NCBI RefSeq assembly: GCF_003627795.1 | Contig: NZ_CP032688.1 | Span: 1 to 64,000, forward strand | Direction: 5' to 3' | Source: Rhizobium sp. CCGE531 | GTDB lineage: Bacteria; Pseudomonadota; Alphaproteobacteria; Rhizobiales; Rhizobiaceae | Length of the DNA stretch: 64,000 nucleotides | Shown here: one piece after another, positions 60,929 to 64,000 of the stretch | Position numbering within the stretch: the first letter of the stretch is position 1 | Layout: every line of letters starts with the position of its first letter | The notes under the pieces: generated by a model | Told to the model about the DNA's origin: nothing | Seen by the model: only the letters and a program-made list of their open reading frames with translations | The model's database searches: none | Translations under genes and position numbers: made by a program

Positions 60929-62794
60929 ATGGCTACTTCTGAAAATGTCAGCCCCCCAGTGGTCGGCACATGGCCAGTCCTGGCGAAAGCTGAAACGGGC
61001 GTCGTGCGCCTGATTGAAATGATCGCGGCAGCACTTGTTGTCGTCGAGGTACTCGTGCTGTCGGCGGGCGTCTTCGCCCGCTATGCCTGGGGCAAGCCGC
61101 TCATCTGGTCGGACGAGCTCGCTTCCATGTTGTTCCTCTGGCTTTCGATTGCGGGCGCGGTCCTCGCTTTTCACCGCGGACAGCATATGAGGATGGGCGT
61201 TATCGCGGACGCGATGCCGCCTGTCGTAAGGGCAAGGCTGGAGGTGGCTGCACTTGTCTTTTGCCTTTCGGTCTCCGTGCTTCTTCTGCCCGAGGCCACG
61301 ACCTACGCTCTTCATGAAGTTCCGGTCGTCACTCCCGCAATGGAAGTTTCGGTCGCATGGCGTTCGTTTGGTCTTCCGATCGGACTTGGGCTGATGCTTA
61401 TCCTTGGCGTGACCAACGCTCTCCAGCGCATCAGGCTGAGCGATTTCCTGGTCGGGGTCCTTGTAGCCGCATGCTTGATAGGGTTGGCGATTGCGGCGAA
61501 ACCGTTGATCATGGCGATGGGCAACTGGAACCTCGTGCTTTTCTTCGTAGTCTTCATCGCACTGGGTGTGCTGAGCGGCGTACCAATCGCGTTCGTGTTC
61601 GCTCTCGCTGCCATCAGTTATGTGGCTCTGGGTACGAGCCGTCCGATAAGCGTAATCGCGGGTCGGCTTGATGAGGGAATGTCGCATCTTCTCCTGCTGG
61701 CGGTCCCACTGTTCGTGCTGCTGGGTATGCTGATGGAGGTTACGGGCATGGCAAAAGCGATGCTGAACTTCCTGGCGTCCTTGCTCGGACATGTCAGAGG
61801 CGGCCTGTGTTACGTCCTCGTAGCGGCAATGTACCTGGTATCGGGGATATCGGGTTCGAAGACCGCCGACATGGCTGCCGTCGCCCCGGCACTGTTCCCG
61901 GAGATGAAGGCGAGAGGATCAAAGCCCGGCGATCTCGTGGCCCTGCTTGCGGCTACGGGTGCGCAGACGGAGACGATCCCGCCGAGCCTGGTATTGATCA
62001 CCATCGGATCGGTCACGAGCGTATCGATTTCGGCCCTGTTCATAGGCGGTCTTTTGCCGGCATTCGTCTGCGGATTAATGCTTTGCGTTGTCGTCTGGTG
62101 GCGCTATCGCAACGAGGACATGTCGGGTTTTCGCAAGCCGCCAGCCAGGGAGATCTTCCGCACATTCCTGATTGCGCTTCCGGCTTTGGCCCTGCCTTTT
62201 ATCATCCGTACAGCGGTTGTCGAAGGTGTTGCTACCGCCACGGAAGTCTCGACAATCGGCATTGCCTACTCGCTGCTGGCAGGCCTCCTCATTTACCGCC
62301 GGTTCGACTGGAAGCGGGTAGGTCCGATGCTGGTGGAAACGGCGGTCTTGTCCGGAGCCATCCTTTTCATCATCGCGGCGGCAACGGCTGTGGCTTGGTG
62401 CCTGACTCAATCGGGTTTTTCGCGTGGTTTGGTTCAGACAATGGCGGGTCTTCCCGGAGGAGCGCCGATCTTTATGATCGTGTCGATTGTCGCGTTCATT
62501 GTGCTCGGTAGCGTGCTGGAAGGTATTCCCGCGGTGGTTCTGTTCGCACCCCTGGTATTTCCGATCGCCAAGGGATTGGGGATCCACGACGTGCACTATT
62601 CGATCGTGGTCATTCTGGCCATGGGAGTGGGCCTGTTTCTCCCGCCGTTCGGCGTCGGTTATTATGCCGCCTGTGCAATCGGCCGTGTGAACCCGGTGGA
62701 AGGCATAAAGCCGCTGTGGGGGTACATGATCGCCCTGCTTCTCGGGCTTGCGATCGTCGCGGCGGTGCCCTGGATCTCGATCGGTTTCCTGTGA
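60929..62794 (+). CDS. Fused TRAP transporter membrane protein (DctQM)
   Basis: A 621-residue TRAP membrane component with the small DctQ-type domain (about residues 20-175, four hydrophobic segments with GVFARYAWGKPLIWSDELA) fused to the large DctM-type domain (about 185-620, many segments, with GISGSKTADMAAVAPALFPEM and PPFGVGYYAACAIGRV). It drives sodium-coupled uptake of the solute caught by DctP. Fusion of the two parts is known in the family. Confidence 0.92.
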   Translation: MATSENVSPPVVGTWPVLAKAETGVVRLIEMIAAALVVVEVLVLSAGVFARYAWGKPLIWSDELASMLFLWLSIAGAVLAFHRGQHMRMGVIADAMPPVVRARLEVAALVFCLSVSVLLLPEATTYALHEVPVVTPAMEVSVAWRSFGLPIGLGLMLILGVTNALQRIRLSDFLVGVLVAACLIGLAIAAKPLIMAMGNWNLVLFFVVFIALGVLSGVPIAFVFALAAISYVALGTSRPISVIAGRLDEGMSHLLLLAVPLFVLLGMLMEVTGMAKAMLNFLASLLGHVRGGLCYVLVAAMYLVSGISGSKTADMAAVAPALFPEMKARGSKPGDLVALLAATGAQTETIPPSLVLITIGSVTSVSISALFIGGLLPAFVCGLMLCVVVWWRYRNEDMSGFRKPPAREIFRTFLIALPALALPFIIRTAVVEGVATATEVSTIGIAYSLLAGLLIYRRFDWKRVGPMLVETAVLSGAILFIIAAATAVAWCLTQSGFSRGLVQTMAGLPGGAPIFMIVSIVAFIVLGSVLEGIPAVVLFAPLVFPIAKGLGIHDVHYSIVVILAMGVGLFLPPFGVGYYAACAIGRVNPVEGIKPLWGYMIALLLGLAIVAAVPWISIGFL

Positions 62795-63415
62795 GGTGTG
62801 ACCGTAGGCGGCCGACAGATATGTCGGCCACTTCGTTGCGCCACCATCTCGCTGATTTAAGGACGAATGCTGGCTGGCAACGAGCTTGCGAAGCATGGTG
62901 CCAGCTCCGAAACATGTCCAGCGCAATGGAAAGTGCGTCCATTGGAAGAACGTGACGTTCGCGCGGTGTGGCGCTTCTTCAAGTAGCCCTGCGCGTCTTC
63001 GCGAGCAGAGGTAAGACCCTCGGACGGCTGAACGCCCGTTGGCAACCTGACGCCGAGCCACTCACATGACGATCAGGCAGGCAAGGAGACGGGTGATATT
63101 CTTGCCGACATTCGGATGCGAGCCGCGAGCCGCGGTCAATAAGCCAAGAGTTCTTCCGAACTCGCCGAACGCTAACGGGATCGGATGGCCGAGGCAGCGC
63201 CGCCCCTCCTAACCTATTGATTCGGTTTATGCACAGCATGTCCGATCGAGATCATTTGTTGAGCGATGCTCATAGAAACGGACATGCAATTCAATTGTCC
63301 TACAACTGCTACTTGATACGTTTCCGATGCAGTCAAAGCCGAAATCCGTCGCAAGACAAGCGCGGTGCATTGCGCTCGCACCGCAAACGCACTTTTGCAA
63401 CTGGGGAGGAGTGAA
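62795..63415. other. No supported gene
   Basis: About 620 bp between the TRAP unit and the hydrolase gene. Frames on both strands are open but carry no domain. The 3' part (63200-63415) is the likely promoter region for the hydrolase. I cannot tell whether the 5' part is a decayed gene. Confidence 0.45.
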
Positions 63416-64000
63416 ATGAGAAATGCACGTTTCGAGATCGACCGCCGCAACTTACTATTGGCAGGAGGAGTTGCTTTGAGTGGAGCCGTTTTGGGTGCGA
63501 ACAGTATAGCGGCTCCCGCTGAGGCAAGCCCCGTTTCCGGCGCACAAGCTCCGGATTTTTATCGATTTCCCATTGGGGACGCCCAGGTAACCGTCGTTTC
63601 AGACGGCCCACTTCCGCTCGGCGACCCGACACAAAGCTTTCTCGGCGTTCCTGCCGACGAGATAAGATCCATGCTGACCCACGGCTTCTTGCCCACGGAT
63701 GAGGTCATTCTCGCTCAGAACGCACCTGTCGTGAACATCGGTGGCAAGCTGATTTTGTTCGACACGGGGATGGGATCGCTCAAGCAATTTGGCCCGACGA
63801 CTGGCCGTCTCAAGTCTTGCTTGGCCGCCGCGAATATTGCGCTGGAAGATATTGATGCTGTCGTCTGTTCGCATGCTCATTGGGACCACGTCGGCGGAAT
63901 CTGGGGCGACGACGGGGAACCAACGTTTCCAAACGCCCAGGTGTACATCAGCCAAACCGACTACGATTTCTGGACCGACGAGAAAAAACTTGGAGGCGAT
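63416..64000 (+). CDS. Tat-exported metallo-beta-lactamase-fold hydrolase (partial, 3' end missing)
   Basis: The first 195 residues of a protein that runs off the window end. The start RRNLLLAGGVALSG is a Tat signal. The metallo-beta-lactamase fold follows: NIGGKLILFDTGMGS and the metal motif HAHWDH at residues 153-158, in SHAHWDHVGGIW. Start ATG at 63416 follows GGAGGA. The Tat signal and motif suggest an exported metallo-hydrolase (lactonase, sulfatase-like or quorum-signal type). It may open a lactone of a sugar acid, but the substrate is unknown. Confidence 0.85.
   Translation, partial: MRNARFEIDRRNLLLAGGVALSGAVLGANSIAAPAEASPVSGAQAPDFYRFPIGDAQVTVVSDGPLPLGDPTQSFLGVPADEIRSMLTHGFLPTDEVILAQNAPVVNIGGKLILFDTGMGSLKQFGPTTGRLKSCLAAANIALEDIDAVVCSHAHWDHVGGIWGDDGEPTFPNAQVYISQTDYDFWTDEKKLGGD

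Noticed and set aside
60149..61792. 547-codon frame on the minus strand
   Set aside because: Antisense to DctP and DctQM, both clear family members; charged shadow composition.

Overview
The window looks like part of a large plasmid (or an integrated plasmid-like element) of a Rhizobiales alphaproteobacterium of the Rhizobium / Agrobacterium / Sinorhizobium type. Reasons: high GC; SyrB-like regulators; a LigD-type accessory DNA ligase; the block of ParB-like, DUF932, strawberry-notch, Toprim, DUF2493 and DUF736 genes that recurs on rhizobial plasmids; a rhizobial REP-like palindrome; and a complete VirB/VirD4 transfer system with a linked relaxase. Species cannot be named from sequence alone. 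No rRNA, tRNA, CRISPR array or intact insertion sequence was seen.

Layout. 1-880: two parS-like palindromes about 300 bp apart, then non-coding or decayed sequence. 0.9-2.8 kb: a type IV AbiE toxin-antitoxin pair on the minus strand with operator-like inverted repeats. 3.7-4.8 kb: two SyrB-like regulators. 5.0-6.4 kb: a lone ATP-dependent DNA ligase and an IHF-beta-like protein. 6.6-22.5 kb: a plasmid-borne DNA-metabolism block (ParB-like protein, DUF932, DUF6117, a 1462-residue methyltransferase/strawberry-notch helicase, Toprim protein, DUF2493, a Phd/PemK toxin-antitoxin pair, DUF736, HU, WGR and small proteins). Its genes are separated by GC-rich hairpins and structured leaders.

22.5-23.8 kb has no recognisable gene. 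It holds a 26-bp-arm inverted repeat, a 16-bp perfect palindrome, and about 45 tandem octamers (consensus RGYGAATR) in strict phase over 360 bp. 23.8-49.5 kb is the conjugation region: virB1-B11 in order (with an extra lytic transglycosylase), virD4, small exported and membrane proteins, an XRE regulator, three tandem exported proteins resembling degenerate staphylococcal nucleases, a virC1/virC2-like pair, a small relaxosome-like protein and a VirD2-like relaxase. A 16-bp palindrome near TTATACTGCAGTATAA occurs at the promoters of at least four of these transcription units, which suggests one shared regulator.

49.6-53.1 kb carries a HAD-like protein with an altered active site, an alpha/beta hydrolase, and a membrane protein with a DNA-binding-like N-terminus. 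53.1-53.9 kb has no gene I can support. 53.9-64.0 kb is a catabolic cargo cluster: dihydroxyacetone-kinase-type DhaK and a frameshifted DhaL, a sugar-isomerase-like TIM barrel, a LysR regulator, an epoxide-hydrolase/dehalogenase-type hydrolase, a threonate-dehydrogenase-like enzyme, a TRAP transporter (DctP and fused DctQM), and a Tat-exported metallo-beta-lactamase-fold hydrolase cut by the window end. The set suggests import and breakdown of a short sugar acid or related C3/C4 compound; the substrate is inferred, not shown.
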